A DNA stretch of 34,234 nucleotides, from positions 1-34,234 of the forward strand of contig JAEYRF010000171.1 of assembly GCA_023409615.1 (NCBI GenBank), read 5' to 3'. Origin of the DNA: Bacillota bacterium (GTDB taxonomy: Bacteria; Bacillota; Clostridia; Acetivibrionales; DTU013). The notes under the pieces are model-generated. The model did not search any database. It had not been told where the DNA came from and was given only the letters and a program-made list of their open reading frames with translations. A program made the translations under genes and the position numbers. This document shows, piece by piece, positions 1-8,258 of this stretch (positions within the stretch are counted from its first letter, which is position 1; every line of letters starts with the position of its first letter).

Positions 1-1085
1 TATATACTCTGCGCATTTGTATATGTCGGATCCTCTAATAGAAGCCTGTATTTTTCAATACCCGCTTTGCTTATAAGAAAGTCAACAAAGGCGCCTGAAA
101 TATCCTGCATCGGCCCATAAGAATAGTAAGAATTGGTTTCATCTTTCCACATTACTTCTATGGGTGGTTCCGGTAAAAAACCGTTCTGGACTGCAAGCAG
201 GGTCTTCCATTTAATATATACATTGCCGCTTAAGCCATTATTCTTTAAGTATGAAATAGTGCCTTCATTTATAAACGGAACTGCCTGCAATTTATCCATT
301 GTATTTAAAAGGTCAGCAGGTGGACTTGCCCAATAGGAAAGCAGAACTGCTAACTGGTTTTCTGGCCTCATACTTAAGTCTGAATCCATCATAAAAAAGT
401 CGGGATAGTTTGAAAACCCTGAAGTGTTTGACGAGTCTGCCTTTTGCTGCTTCAACGTTTTTTCCGAATCCCATACATAATCATCCAGTTTTTTAATAGG
501 TAAAATGTGTAGTGAGTTATTAATTCTGGCGTATGAAGCTTCATAATTCTTAGAATACTCATCTATTTGAGCTTTCATGAAAGATGGATGAAAATGAAAG
601 ATAAAATGTTCCGTTTCAGAAATCGTCCAGTTATCAAAATAAAATGACAAATTCAACATTTTTAACAAGCTGGAAGCATTTTTTGCAATTTCTGTGTTCC
701 AATTTTCTTGTATACATACATCCAGAGCTTTTACTGCTTCTGAATTATTACCGGTATAATATTGACACAGTCCCAACATGTAATACGCATGTGCATAAAA
801 TTGAGGGTCTTCATCATATTTAGAAATCGCTTTCTGCAAATACGGAATTGCCTCAGCCGGCTTGGACTGCCTCAGGAGAATCTCACCGACATAATAGCTG
901 ATCTCGCCGTCCTCAGGATTGTCTTTCAGGTATGGTACCCCCATATCAACAACCTTGTTGTAATCACCGTTTTTGTAAGACTCTGCAATGTCATCGGCAG
1001 AGTTGACTGCATACACAGCTGTTGCCGGTATGAATATTGTCATTACAAAAAGGCTGCATAATATAATAATAGCCCTTTTCGGCAT
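1..1085 (-). CDS. Secreted TPR protein with degenerate peptidase-MA-like domain (partial, C-terminus off window)
   Basis: Reading frame open to the window edge, about 361 codons visible. ATG at 1085 is preceded by AGAGGA at good spacing. Residues 1-25 form a signal peptide ending ATAVYA. Residues about 28-125 look like two to three TPR units (YKNGDYNKVVDMGVPYL; AEAIPYLQKAI; YMLGLCQYYTGNNSEAVKAL). From about residue 150 the layout recalls the peptidase MA family: a FIFHFHPSF opening strand, then a VPFINEGTISYL segment and a SGAFVDFLISKAGIEKY segment. Where that family carries its HExxH zinc motif, this protein reads LAVLLSYWASPP, so no metal site is visible. It is probably an exported scaffold or inactive peptidase-like protein. 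It lies 570 bp downstream of the pilin gene on the same strand; a link to pili is only inferred. The peptidase-MA assignment is tentative; signal peptide and TPR are firm. Confidence 0.72.
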   Translation of the reverse strand, partial: MPKRAIIILCSLFVMTIFIPATAVYAVNSADDIAESYKNGDYNKVVDMGVPYLKDNPEDGEISYYVGEILLRQSKPAEAIPYLQKAISKYDEDPQFYAHAYYMLGLCQYYTGNNSEAVKALDVCIQENWNTEIAKNASSLLKMLNLSFYFDNWTISETEHFIFHFHPSFMKAQIDEYSKNYEASYARINNSLHILPIKKLDDYVWDSEKTLKQQKADSSNTSGFSNYPDFFMMDSDLSMRPENQLAVLLSYWASPPADLLNTMDKLQAVPFINEGTISYLKNNGLSGNVYIKWKTLLAVQNGFLPEPPIEVMWKDETNSYYSYGPMQDISGAFVDFLISKAGIEKYRLLLEDPTYTNAQSI

Positions 1086-1653
1086 CTTAATCATCCTCTC
1101 ACATAGAACTGGCTAATCATATTCAAAATCTTATATTGAATATAATCCTCCACCGCTCACGCCAAATATAGCGACTTGAGAAACAATACACTTTTCTATA
1201 AAGTATAAAACGTTCTGTTTAATATATAAATTTAGCATATTTGCAATAATATTCCGCTATAACCAGCTCACTACAAACAATAGCATATGTATTTACTATT
1301 TATCTTCTTTATACTATTATTGATATTATTTCTAAATGAAATTTTAGCCTCAAATAGGTCTAATTTGTATGACCTATATATTCTGACCTACATCGATAGG
1401 TGTCTTAATGTTGAATGTAAATTATACTATAAAAAATAATTAATTTAAATGTCAAAATGCCAGAAAACTACTTGCGCAGGAAGAAGTATATGAAAATACA
1501 TATAACACCTTAAACTTCTTCCTGCACATAAATACTTAAATAAATATACTGCTAATATAATCAGGTAGTGGGTTCTATCTGCCTAAAAAAACCGATCATT
1601 CTTTGCTAACAAAACTAATCCATTTTGAAGAAACGTATTGACCTATCTAATTA
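1086..1653. other. A/T-rich intergenic region with several inverted repeats
   Basis: This 570-bp gap between the TPR gene and the pilin gene has no convincing ORF on either strand. It holds an 8-bp hairpin (ATATTCAA 1119-1126 with TTGAATAT 1136-1143) in the leader of the TPR gene. It also holds a cluster of TAGGTC/GACCTA half-sites around 1365-1410 and the 12-bp inverted repeat listed separately. No single promoter stands out. Confidence 0.6.
1476..1525. repeat. 12-bp perfect inverted repeat with inner stem
   Basis: GCAGGAAGAAGT at 1476-1487 is exactly mirrored by ACTTCTTCCTGC at 1514-1525. Inside it, TATATG/CATATA forms a second short stem around 1487-1504. No T-tract follows on the minus strand, so it is not a typical terminator for the pilin gene. 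It could be an mRNA 3' stability hairpin or a small palindromic element. Confidence 0.6.
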
Positions 1654-2046
1654 CTAATTCTTAGGATATACAGTAATTGCTGCACCACTAGAGGTACCGG
1701 ATACATGTATAGATCCATCTACAAGCGATATTATTGGGCTAACATCTTTACCATATTTTTTTGATTCAAATAATATTCCAGTATCTACTAATTCATTTAG
1801 CTTAACATTAGTAGAATAGGTGCTTAATGCCCCACTCTCGATATCCGGATCAACAGTTGCATTATACATTGAAACAGCATCTGCAATAATCTTGGCATTT
1901 GCTTCATCTTTTGCTTCATTTGCGCTATCCCTAAATCCACCCAGTCTTGGTACTGCTATCAGAGCCAGAATTCCTAAGATAGCGATAACTACGATCAATT
2001 CGATCAGTGTAAAACCTTTTTTACTTTTTCTCATTTTTGTGAACAT
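1654..2046 (-). CDS. Type IV prepilin (major pilin candidate)
   Basis: A 130-aa protein with a short positively charged leader (MFTKMRKSKKG) and the class III prepilin cleavage motif G|FTLIELIVVIAILGILALIAVPRL, including Glu at +5 of the mature protein. The hydrophobic helix runs about residues 12-35. The rest is a small globular pilin domain ending in ITVYPKN. ATG at 2046 has AAGGGGAT seven bases upstream. It is the last gene of the pilB-pilT-pilC-sigma cluster and has its own promoter-like sequence in the 109-bp gap before it. After cleavage by a prepilin peptidase (not in this window) it should be polymerised by PilB/PilC and retracted by PilT. Only one pilin is seen here, so minor pilins are presumably elsewhere. 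Confidence 0.92.
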   Translation of the reverse strand: MFTKMRKSKKGFTLIELIVVIAILGILALIAVPRLGGFRDSANEAKDEANAKIIADAVSMYNATVDPDIESGALSTYSTNVKLNELVDTGILFESKKYGKDVSPIISLVDGSIHVSGTSSGAAITVYPKN

Positions 2047-2105
2047 ATAAATATCCCCTTTTCTTTTTGTTTTTTTATTTATGGAGGATTTGTCCTCACA
2101 TATTC

Positions 2106-2133
2106 ATTATACCGCCTAAAAATGTTTTTAGAC
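2106..2133 (-). promoter_or_regulatory. Pilin promoter, sigma-B-like (GTCTAA-N13-CGGTAT), overlapping TATAAT
   Basis: On the minus strand GTCTAA (2128-2133), 13 bp, then CGGTAT (2109-2114) match the sigma-B consensus GTTTAA-N12-14-GGGTAT with one mismatch in each box. The same place contains TATAAT (2106-2111) without a good TTGACA partner at 17 bp. The site lies just downstream of the sigma-factor gene and just upstream of the pilin RBS. The dedicated-sigma reading is an inference. Confidence 0.45.
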
Positions 2134-2155
2134 ACATTTCAACAAAACTTTTTAA

Positions 2156-2896
2156 TTATTTTATGGTGTCGCGCATCTTATCCAGGCTTTTTGCAAGCTC
2201 CCGGGACACCTTTTTCTGGTTGATCCCAAGCTCCTTTGCCGTCTGATCCTGTGTCATATCTTTGTAGAAGATCATATGAACGACCTTCTGCTGGAGGTCT
2301 GAGAGCTTCTTGATGGCCTGTTCCAGTATGATTCGGTCTTCGATGACAAGCTTGAAGGATTCCGCTTTGATGTTGACTATTTTCGAAGTGTCAATTTCAT
2401 CAAAAGACAATATTCCAGCCTTCATGACCTCTTTGACGCCCTCTTCCTGAATATTTACCTTACTGGATATCTCATGCAGTGTTGGCTCTTCTCCCGTTTC
2501 AGCAAGCTGTTCGGATATCAGTACATCAATCTTCTCCTGCAGCTTCTCAACCGTTCTGGGCTGATAATAGGAGTTTTCCTTCCGGATGCAATGTCGTATT
2601 TCTCCGGATATCAGACTCCCTGCGTAGGTGGCAAAGCTGACACCGATGGTCGGGTTAAACCGTTTCAACGCCTTTAACAGGCCTTCGTTCCCGGCTTGAA
2701 TCAAATCCTGCTGGGATTGTTTCCAGCCATATATTTTCACAAAATAGCCAATAAGCTTACGGGAAGCATGAATAACAGCCTCCAGATTATCCTCGCTTCT
2801 GTCCCGGAAATACTCGGCGGCAGCCTGATCAACGGTAAGGTTTTGTACAGAATCGGACTGTTGTAACAGCATTTCATTGTTTCCCATGGTAGTCAT
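2156..2896 (-). CDS. Sigma-70 family RNA polymerase sigma factor (group 3, SigB/SigF/SigG-like)
   Basis: About 246 aa. Region 2 is visible at about residues 45-115 (DLIQAGNEGLLKALKRFNP, then SFATYAGSLISGEIRHCIR), region 3 at about 120-170 (EEPTLHEISSKVNIQEEGV) and region 4 at about 195-245 (LSDLQQKVVHMIFYKDMTQDQTAKELGINQKKVSREL). This is the three-region layout of the sporulation and general-stress sigma factors, without region 1. ATG 2896 is preferred because it has GGGTG upstream; a GTG at 2905 is also possible. The gene starts 22 bp after pilC and precedes the pilin gene, so it is probably co-transcribed with the pilus motor genes. A dedicated sigma factor inside a type IV pilus operon is unusual; it may direct pilin or other surface-gene transcription. 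No anti-sigma gene is adjacent. Confidence 0.88.
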   Translation of the reverse strand: MTTMGNNEMLLQQSDSVQNLTVDQAAAEYFRDRSEDNLEAVIHASRKLIGYFVKIYGWKQSQQDLIQAGNEGLLKALKRFNPTIGVSFATYAGSLISGEIRHCIRKENSYYQPRTVEKLQEKIDVLISEQLAETGEEPTLHEISSKVNIQEEGVKEVMKAGILSFDEIDTSKIVNIKAESFKLVIEDRIILEQAIKKLSDLQQKVVHMIFYKDMTQDQTAKELGINQKKVSRELAKSLDKMRDTIK

Positions 2897-2918
2897 CGCT
2901 TTCACCCGTTGGTTACTT

Positions 2919-4127
2919 TTATTGAACGGTATTTATAATATCAAAGAGAGGCATAGCAATGGAAATCACGATAAAGCCAATGATTAAAGCCATGATAATA
3001 ATCATGATCGGTTCCAGCAGCGATACCATTCTCTGCAGCGCTACCTCTACCTCATCGTCATAGAAGTCTGCTGTTCTATCAAGTATCTCGTCAAGTGTTC
3101 CGGATTCTTCACCCACACGGATCATGGAGTCCACCATGGGCGGGAATATGCCGATACGTCTGATGGTAGTAGCCAGATCCATTCCTCTGCGCATGTCTTC
3201 CCTGGCACTGAATATCGCGTTTGTGACCACCTTGTTTCCAACAACCTTAGCCACAACATCCAAAGCCTGCATTAATGGGATGCCGCTTGTCAGCAGTGTG
3301 GCCAGCGTCCTTGTAAAACGGGTAACATTCAGCTTAATGACCGTTCCGCGGATAATGGGCAGCCGAATCTTCAGCTTGTCCCAGGCAAGTCTGCCCTTGT
3401 CCGATTTCAGGTATTTTCTTACTATATAAACAAGGAGGAATATTCCAAGAAAAATAAAATACCAATAACCCTTTATGGCATTGCTGAGTCCGAGCATCAT
3501 TCTGGTTGGCAGCGGAAGCACAGTATTGCTGGATTCGAACATTCCGATAAATGTCGGCATAACCACGACAACCATGAATACGACGACTGCAATGGTAATA
3601 AAGCTTAATACAATTGGGTAAACCATGGTAGCCTTGACCTTGTTCCGGATCTTGCTTTCCTTTTCAAAGTGTATGGCCATCCTGTTCATGACAGTATCCA
3701 GAGAACCGCCCACTTCGCCGGCTTCAACCATGTTGTATAAAAGCTCCGGAAAGACTTCGCGCTGTTTTCTTAGACCTTCGGAAAGTGTAGCACCTTTCTG
3801 TACGGACTCATAGACGTCTCTGATGGCAAACCGGAGCTTTTTTTTCTCCGTCTGCTGCTGCAGAATATCCAGGCATTTGATGATGGTGACACCGGAATTG
3901 AGCATGGTATAAAACTGCCTGCAAAAGACTGCCAGATCCTTCATGGATACATGATTGAACAGATTAATATGAATGGTATCCTTCCGCTCAACGACCTCTT
4001 CAACACTGACCGGATGATACTTTCTGTCGCGGATCATTTGCAGGACCATTGCCCTATCGGTTGCGGTGCTGGTACTTTCAATTGTTTCGCCTTTTTCGTT
4101 GATTGCCTTGTATTTATACTGTGGCAT
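2919..4127 (-). CDS. pilC: Type IV pilus inner-membrane platform protein PilC (GspF family)
   Basis: 402 aa, the usual length. The protein has two GspF/T2SF domains, about residues 65-190 and 268-390, each with the conserved pattern (FCRQFYTMLNSGV.. and FTRTLATLLTSGIPLMQAL). Membrane segments lie at about 168-195, 218-240 and 370-395. Its role is to anchor the pilus machine in the cytoplasmic membrane and to couple the PilB and PilT ATPases to pilin addition and removal. ATG 4127 has GAGGTG six bases upstream. It follows pilT by 24 bp, in one operon. Confidence 0.95.
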   Translation of the reverse strand: MPQYKYKAINEKGETIESTSTATDRAMVLQMIRDRKYHPVSVEEVVERKDTIHINLFNHVSMKDLAVFCRQFYTMLNSGVTIIKCLDILQQQTEKKKLRFAIRDVYESVQKGATLSEGLRKQREVFPELLYNMVEAGEVGGSLDTVMNRMAIHFEKESKIRNKVKATMVYPIVLSFITIAVVVFMVVVVMPTFIGMFESSNTVLPLPTRMMLGLSNAIKGYWYFIFLGIFLLVYIVRKYLKSDKGRLAWDKLKIRLPIIRGTVIKLNVTRFTRTLATLLTSGIPLMQALDVVAKVVGNKVVTNAIFSAREDMRRGMDLATTIRRIGIFPPMVDSMIRVGEESGTLDEILDRTADFYDDEVEVALQRMVSLLEPIMIIIMALIIGFIVISIAMPLFDIINTVQ

Positions 4128-4151
4128 TTTTACACCTCGCTAGTATTTCTA

Positions 4152-5219
4152 TTAGAGACTGCCGGATTGCATCAGGTAGCGTTTTAGCATTTCTGTGTCG
4201 CTGCTTCGGCTGTCGGCTTCTTCCCGGGACAGTTTGCCTTTTCGTACCAGCTCACTGAGAGAATAATCCATGGACTTCATACCGGACTTGCTGTTGGTTT
4301 GAATGACCGTGGAGATCTGATGGGTCTTTCCTTCACGTATCAGATTCCGTACGGCAGTGTTGGCCAGCAGTATTTCCAGTGCGACGACCATTCCCCTGCC
4401 ATCGATGGTTGGGAGCAGGAGCTGTGAGATAACACCTTCCAGAACGCCTGCCAGCTGTATGCGGATCTGTTGCTGCTGGTTGGGTGGAAATACGTCAATA
4501 ATTCTGTCTATGGTCAGTGCAGCGCCGGTGGTGTGCAGAGTGGACAATACCAGATGGCCTGTTTCAGCAGCCGTCAATGCAGTCGCTATGGTTTCCAGGT
4601 CTCTCATCTCGCCTACAAGTAATACATCCGGGTCTTCACGCAGTGCAGCTCTTAAGCCGTTTGCAAAGCTGGCTGTGTCTCCGCCGACTTCCCTCTGGTT
4701 GATCATGCTCTTATTATGCTTGTGCAGATATTCGATGGGTTCCTCAAGTGTGAGCACGTGGCAGTTGCGGTTTTGGTTGATATGATTCAACATTGCTGCA
4801 AGGGTTGTCGATTTACCGCTTCCGGTGGGGCCTGTCACCAGCACAAGGCCTCTCGGCTTCAAGGCAAGTTCCTTGAATACTTCCGGAAAACCCAGTTCCT
4901 GCAGCGTCGGTATGTTGATCCAGATGACACGGAAGGCAATGGAGTATGTACCTCTCTGCTTGTAAGCATTTACCCTGAAACGGCTGATACCGGGCAATAC
5001 ATAGGATAGATCGATTTCGCCGATCTCATCCAGTTCCTTCATCTGGGCCTCATTCAGTACTTGTCTGGCTGCCTCCGCTGTATCCTCAGGGGTAAGGCGT
5101 ATGTCCCCATATGCCTTCAATTCGCTGTTGATCCGCATCATGGGAGGCAGTGCTACCGTGATATGCAGGTCTGAAGCCTTAAGGTCCACTGTTTTCTGAA
5201 GTATTTCCCGTAAATTCAT
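4152..5219 (-). CDS. pilT: Type IV pilus retraction ATPase PilT
   Basis: 355 aa, typical for PilT. An N-terminal PAS-like domain (about 1-110) precedes the secretion-ATPase core with Walker A GPTGSGKSTT at residues 130-139, the Asp box (TLEEPIEYLH), Walker B (DPDVLLVGEMRD) and His box (GHLVLSTLHT). The C-terminal part reads EILLANTAVRNLIREGKTHQ, in the area of the PilT-specific AIRNLIRE motif. These features favour the retraction motor over PilB. It drives pilus disassembly and twitching. ATG 5219 has AGAGAGG upstream. It is 25 bp downstream of pilB. Confidence 0.95.
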   Translation of the reverse strand: MNLREILQKTVDLKASDLHITVALPPMMRINSELKAYGDIRLTPEDTAEAARQVLNEAQMKELDEIGEIDLSYVLPGISRFRVNAYKQRGTYSIAFRVIWINIPTLQELGFPEVFKELALKPRGLVLVTGPTGSGKSTTLAAMLNHINQNRNCHVLTLEEPIEYLHKHNKSMINQREVGGDTASFANGLRAALREDPDVLLVGEMRDLETIATALTAAETGHLVLSTLHTTGAALTIDRIIDVFPPNQQQQIRIQLAGVLEGVISQLLLPTIDGRGMVVALEILLANTAVRNLIREGKTHQISTVIQTNSKSGMKSMDYSLSELVRKGKLSREEADSRSSDTEMLKRYLMQSGSL

Positions 5220-5244
5220 AAGAAGCCTCTCTTATTTTACAAAA

Positions 5245-6930
5245 TTATAAATCCAGACTGTAGGTCATTCTGGTAAGCTCTTCTACTGTGGTAACGCCAT
5301 TTAATACAAGCTGCACGCAGCTTTCCCGCAGTGATATGGTTCCTGTTTTGGATGCCAGATGCCGTATCTGGTCAATATTGGCCCTTCGGTCGATCAACTC
5401 TCTCATATCCTTACCAATGGGCATAACCTCATGTATGGCCGTCCTGCCCAAATACCCCGTATTGTTGCAGGCACTGCAGCCGGCACCTTTGAATAGGGAA
5501 CGGCTTTCTCTCTGCTTAAGCAGCGATAGCTCGGAAATGTCCGGCTTATATGAGGTCTTGCAGCTTTTGCATATCTTCCTTACCAGTCTCTGGGACACAA
5601 TTCCTGTAAGAGAGGAAGAAACCAGATATGGTTCAATGCCCATGTCAATGAGCCTTGTGATAGTGGATGCCGAGTCATTGGTATGAATCGTGCTCAGCAC
5701 CAGATGTCCTGTAATAGCTGCCCTTACTGCAATCTCTGCCGTCTCTTCGTCTCTTATTTCACCAATCATAACGATATCAGGGTCCTGTCTGAGTATGGAG
5801 CGCAGACCATTGGCAAAGGTCAGTCCGGCTTTGACATTTACCTGTACCTGGTTGACCCCATCCAGTTTATATTCCACAGGATCTTCCACCGTGATAATAT
5901 TCCTGTCAATTTTATCTAATTCTTTCAATACTGCGTAAAGAGTGGTTGTCTTTCCGCTTCCCGTCGGTCCTGTCACCAGGATGATCCCATTGGGGCTTTT
6001 AATGATCCTGTCAAAGCGCTCCCCGTTCTCCGGGCTGAAGCCCAGCTGGGAACGTGAGAGCATGATGTCACTTCGCCCCAGTATTCTGATAACAACCTTT
6101 TCACCATAAACCGTAGGAAGTACGGACAAACGAAGGTCGACATCCTTGCCGTCTATGTTCATCTCAACTCTGCCGTCCTGCGGTATTCTCTTTTCTGCAA
6201 TATCCATTCGGCCTATAATCTTGATTCTGGTGACAACGGCCGGATGTGCAGTTTTTGGCGACCGCATGATCTCCTGCAGATCACCGTCGATTCTGAAACG
6301 TATCCTAAAACAGTCTGCCAGCGGCTCAATATGGATGTCACTGGCTTTCAGCTTCATGGCATGCTCGACAATTGAGTTGACCAGCTTGACCACCGGTGCA
6401 TTGGTGACTTCACTGGAAAGCTCCATATCCTTTTCAGTAATTTGATCAATGTTATATTGCTTCTTGAAATCCTCAACTGCTTTTTCTGCGCTTTCCTTAC
6501 CGTAGAGTCGCTCAATAGCAGTAGTCACGCTACTTTTGGTTGCAATTGCGGGTGTTACCTCCATACCGGAGGCGATTCGTACCTCGTCAATGGCAACAAG
6601 GTCAAGGGGATCGGCCATGGCAACAAGAAGCTTATCGTCCTCAATCCGCACAGGAACCACCTTATGCTTCTTTGCAAGGTTCTCGCTGATCATTTTGAGG
6701 ATTTCCGGGTCTATATCAAGATGATTAAAGTCTACTTTGGGAATGCGGAGCTGAAATTCGAGAACGTCGACAATACTATTCTCATCAACGATGCCCTTAT
6801 CGACAAGAAATTCTCCGAGCTTCTTTCCTGATCCTTTTTGAAGCTCCATTGCAGAGTCGAACTTTTCTTTTGTAAGGATTCCTGCCTCAATCAGTAGCTC
6901 TCCAAGACGTTTTCTTTTCTGATTATACAT
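5245..6930 (-). CDS. pilB: Type IV pilus assembly ATPase PilB (GspE family)
   Basis: About 561 aa. An N-terminal MshEN/T2SSE-N domain (about 5-145; LGELLIEAGILTKEKF, then KLGEFLVDKGIVDE) precedes the ATPase with Walker A GPTGSGKTTT near 321, the Asp box (ITVEDPVEYK), Walker B (DPDIVMIGEIRDEET) and His box (GHLVLSTIHTNDS). A zinc-binding tetracysteine (CKSC about 70 residues after the His box, then CSACNNTGYLGR) marks PilB/GspE. It powers pilin polymerisation. MshEN domains bind c-di-GMP in several PilB/MshE proteins, which would suit the c-di-GMP riboswitches next door, but binding is not shown here. ATG 6930 is chosen over ATG 6942 because GAGGATT sits just before it. Confidence 0.95.
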   Translation of the reverse strand: MYNQKRKRLGELLIEAGILTKEKFDSAMELQKGSGKKLGEFLVDKGIVDENSIVDVLEFQLRIPKVDFNHLDIDPEILKMISENLAKKHKVVPVRIEDDKLLVAMADPLDLVAIDEVRIASGMEVTPAIATKSSVTTAIERLYGKESAEKAVEDFKKQYNIDQITEKDMELSSEVTNAPVVKLVNSIVEHAMKLKASDIHIEPLADCFRIRFRIDGDLQEIMRSPKTAHPAVVTRIKIIGRMDIAEKRIPQDGRVEMNIDGKDVDLRLSVLPTVYGEKVVIRILGRSDIMLSRSQLGFSPENGERFDRIIKSPNGIILVTGPTGSGKTTTLYAVLKELDKIDRNIITVEDPVEYKLDGVNQVQVNVKAGLTFANGLRSILRQDPDIVMIGEIRDEETAEIAVRAAITGHLVLSTIHTNDSASTITRLIDMGIEPYLVSSSLTGIVSQRLVRKICKSCKTSYKPDISELSLLKQRESRSLFKGAGCSACNNTGYLGRTAIHEVMPIGKDMRELIDRRANIDQIRHLASKTGTISLRESCVQLVLNGVTTVEELTRMTYSLDL

Positions 6931-6964
6931 ATCAATCCTCATGAAGCAAATTATTTTTTGGAAC

Positions 6965-6997
6965 TAAAAAAAGAAAAACTAATTCACCATGAATTAG
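6965..6997 (-). terminator. Intrinsic terminator between the transglutaminase gene and pilB
   Basis: On the minus strand CTAATTC-ATGGT-GAATTAG forms a 7-bp hairpin followed at once by a T-rich run with 11 T in 13 bases (6966-6978). It ends transcription arriving from the transglutaminase gene. It also lies downstream of the promoter at 7011-7040, so it would act as a leader terminator for pilB transcripts. Confidence 0.8.
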
Positions 6998-7010
6998 CTT
7001 AATATATAGC

Positions 7011-7040
7011 ATTATAACGCATGCTTATAATCTGAGTCAA
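7011..7040 (-). promoter_or_regulatory. Sigma-A-type promoter upstream of pilB
   Basis: TTGACT (7035-7040), 18 bp, TATAAT (7011-7016) on the minus strand. Expected start is near 7004, about 75 bases before the pilB start codon and just before the hairpin-plus-T-tract at 6965-6997. Confidence 0.65.
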
Positions 7041-7106
7041 CATTATCTAACATTTATTTACAAGGAAGGCCATTTTTTTGTTTTTAGCTTAAAAACTCAC
7101 GCTTGT

Positions 7107-7925
7107 CTAATATTCATTAACCTTCCTGTATGCACTTGCTTTTTTCTCAAAACTATATTTTACTTTTGCTGCTTTCATTTGGGAATCATAGGTCGCATCC
7201 ACGATGATCCATCTTCCCTTGCTTTCGTCATATATCTCATTCCATGCGTGATATCCGTCAACTTTATCAGCGTATCCTTTGACCAGCTTGGTAGGTATTC
7301 CCTGACTCCGGAGCATGGCGGCTATCATCGAAGAATAGTCGTAACAAATGCCCTTCTTGGCTTTTAGTGTTTTATCAATATCCGGAAGGTAATCATTATT
7401 AAGTGTCTTCAGCTTTTCATAATCATAGCTGAAGTTATTGACGGCGAATTCGTAAATCTTCTTAATCTTTTCGCTATCATTTTTCAATCCCTTTGTGAGC
7501 TCATTCGCTTTCTTGATGGCGGCCATGTTTTCGTTCCAGTTGATGTTCTGAACCGATGACAGGTATACATCATTGGGATTTTTCAGGTTGAGCTTGACCG
7601 TCTCGGACTTGAGGTATTTGTATTTGGTACCGCTGATGTTTTCCAGAACACTAACCTTGTAATTGCCGTTGCCGTACTGGAGTGGAAAGTATTCAACGGT
7701 TCCGTCATTTTTCAGGTTGTATGTGACTTTTTTCCCATCCTTCTCTACAATTACTTTAAGCTTTTTGTCTGCGGTTGTGTTATAGGCTAGCGGTACAACT
7801 CCTCTATTTATTTGTGAGGTTTTAGTGGTGGTGTCTTTAAGATCAACAGCATTAACTACTGAAATGTTTAGTAACAGTGCGATGCCGATAATTGCTGATA
7901 CAAAGAATTTACGTATTTTATTCAT
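7107..7925 (-). CDS. Secreted transglutaminase-like (papain-fold) protein
   Basis: 272 aa from ATG 7925, which has GGGGGAG upstream; a longer frame to 7964 only reads into the riboswitch. Residues 1-26 are a signal peptide (MNKIRKFFVSAIIGIALLLN, ending VVNA). A beta-rich region follows (about 35-115). The transglutaminase core (PF01841-like, about 135-245) carries all three catalytic residues: Cys194 in GICYDYS, His226 in YHAWNE and Asp243 in VDATYD. Members act as extracellular cysteine proteases or peptidoglycan/protein cross-linkers; sequence alone does not decide which. It lies downstream of a sortase and an LPXTG adhesin and directly behind two c-di-GMP aptamers, so it is likely part of c-di-GMP-controlled surface remodelling. 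Its SD lies at the 3' edge of aptamer 1. Confidence 0.88.
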   Translation of the reverse strand: MNKIRKFFVSAIIGIALLLNISVVNAVDLKDTTTKTSQINRGVVPLAYNTTADKKLKVIVEKDGKKVTYNLKNDGTVEYFPLQYGNGNYKVSVLENISGTKYKYLKSETVKLNLKNPNDVYLSSVQNINWNENMAAIKKANELTKGLKNDSEKIKKIYEFAVNNFSYDYEKLKTLNNDYLPDIDKTLKAKKGICYDYSSMIAAMLRSQGIPTKLVKGYADKVDGYHAWNEIYDESKGRWIIVDATYDSQMKAAKVKYSFEKKASAYRKVNEY

Positions 7926-7932
7926 TAAAAAA

Positions 7933-8036
7933 CTCCCCCTTCGGTAACTGGCTGCCATTTGCAAATTCCTGGATGGAATCTGTAATCAGGCCCTTTAGCT
8001 TTGCGTCCCGGGCTTTCGTCCGGTTTGCCTTTATCG
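7933..8036 (-). promoter_or_regulatory. c-di-GMP-I (GEMM) riboswitch, copy 1
   Basis: Read on the minus strand it has the GEMM-I core in order: GGCAAACC, a hairpin with a CGAAAG loop, GGGACGCAAAGC, GGGCCTGA, a variable stem, then ATGGCAGCCAGTTACCG. It ends 8 bases before the start codon of the transglutaminase gene; the GGGGGAG SD is contiguous with the aptamer, so control of translation is plausible. It is the second (start-proximal) unit of a tandem pair. Confidence 0.93.
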
Positions 8037-8117
8037 TTGAAAAGCTGTTTCAACAATTTCTTTCTATATATTTATCAGAGCTTGTCCATAGGCTTCGGTT
8101 TCTTCCAAATAAAAAAC

Positions 8118-8221
8118 TTCCCTTTCGGTAACTGGCTGCCATTTGCAAATCCCTGTGCGGAATCTGTATTCAGGCCCTTTAGCTTTGCGTCCCGGACTTT
8201 CATCCGGTTTGCCGTTTATCG
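8118..8221 (-). promoter_or_regulatory. c-di-GMP-I (GEMM) riboswitch, copy 2
   Basis: Same core as copy 1, nearly identical through GGGACGCAAAGCTAAAGGGC and ATGGCAGCCAGTTACCGAA, differing mainly in the variable stem. About 80 bases separate the two aptamers. Like copies 1 and 4 it is followed by a GGGRAGTTTTTTA tail. Tandem GEMM aptamers are known and can sharpen the response. Confidence 0.93.
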
Positions 8222-8258
8222 TTGAAAAGCTCGATAATCAAATACATTTATTGCAAAT

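Noticed and set aside
7926..7964. Longer start for the transglutaminase-like gene
   Set aside because: Those codons are the 3' end of the c-di-GMP aptamer. ATG 7925 has an SD and begins a proper signal peptide.
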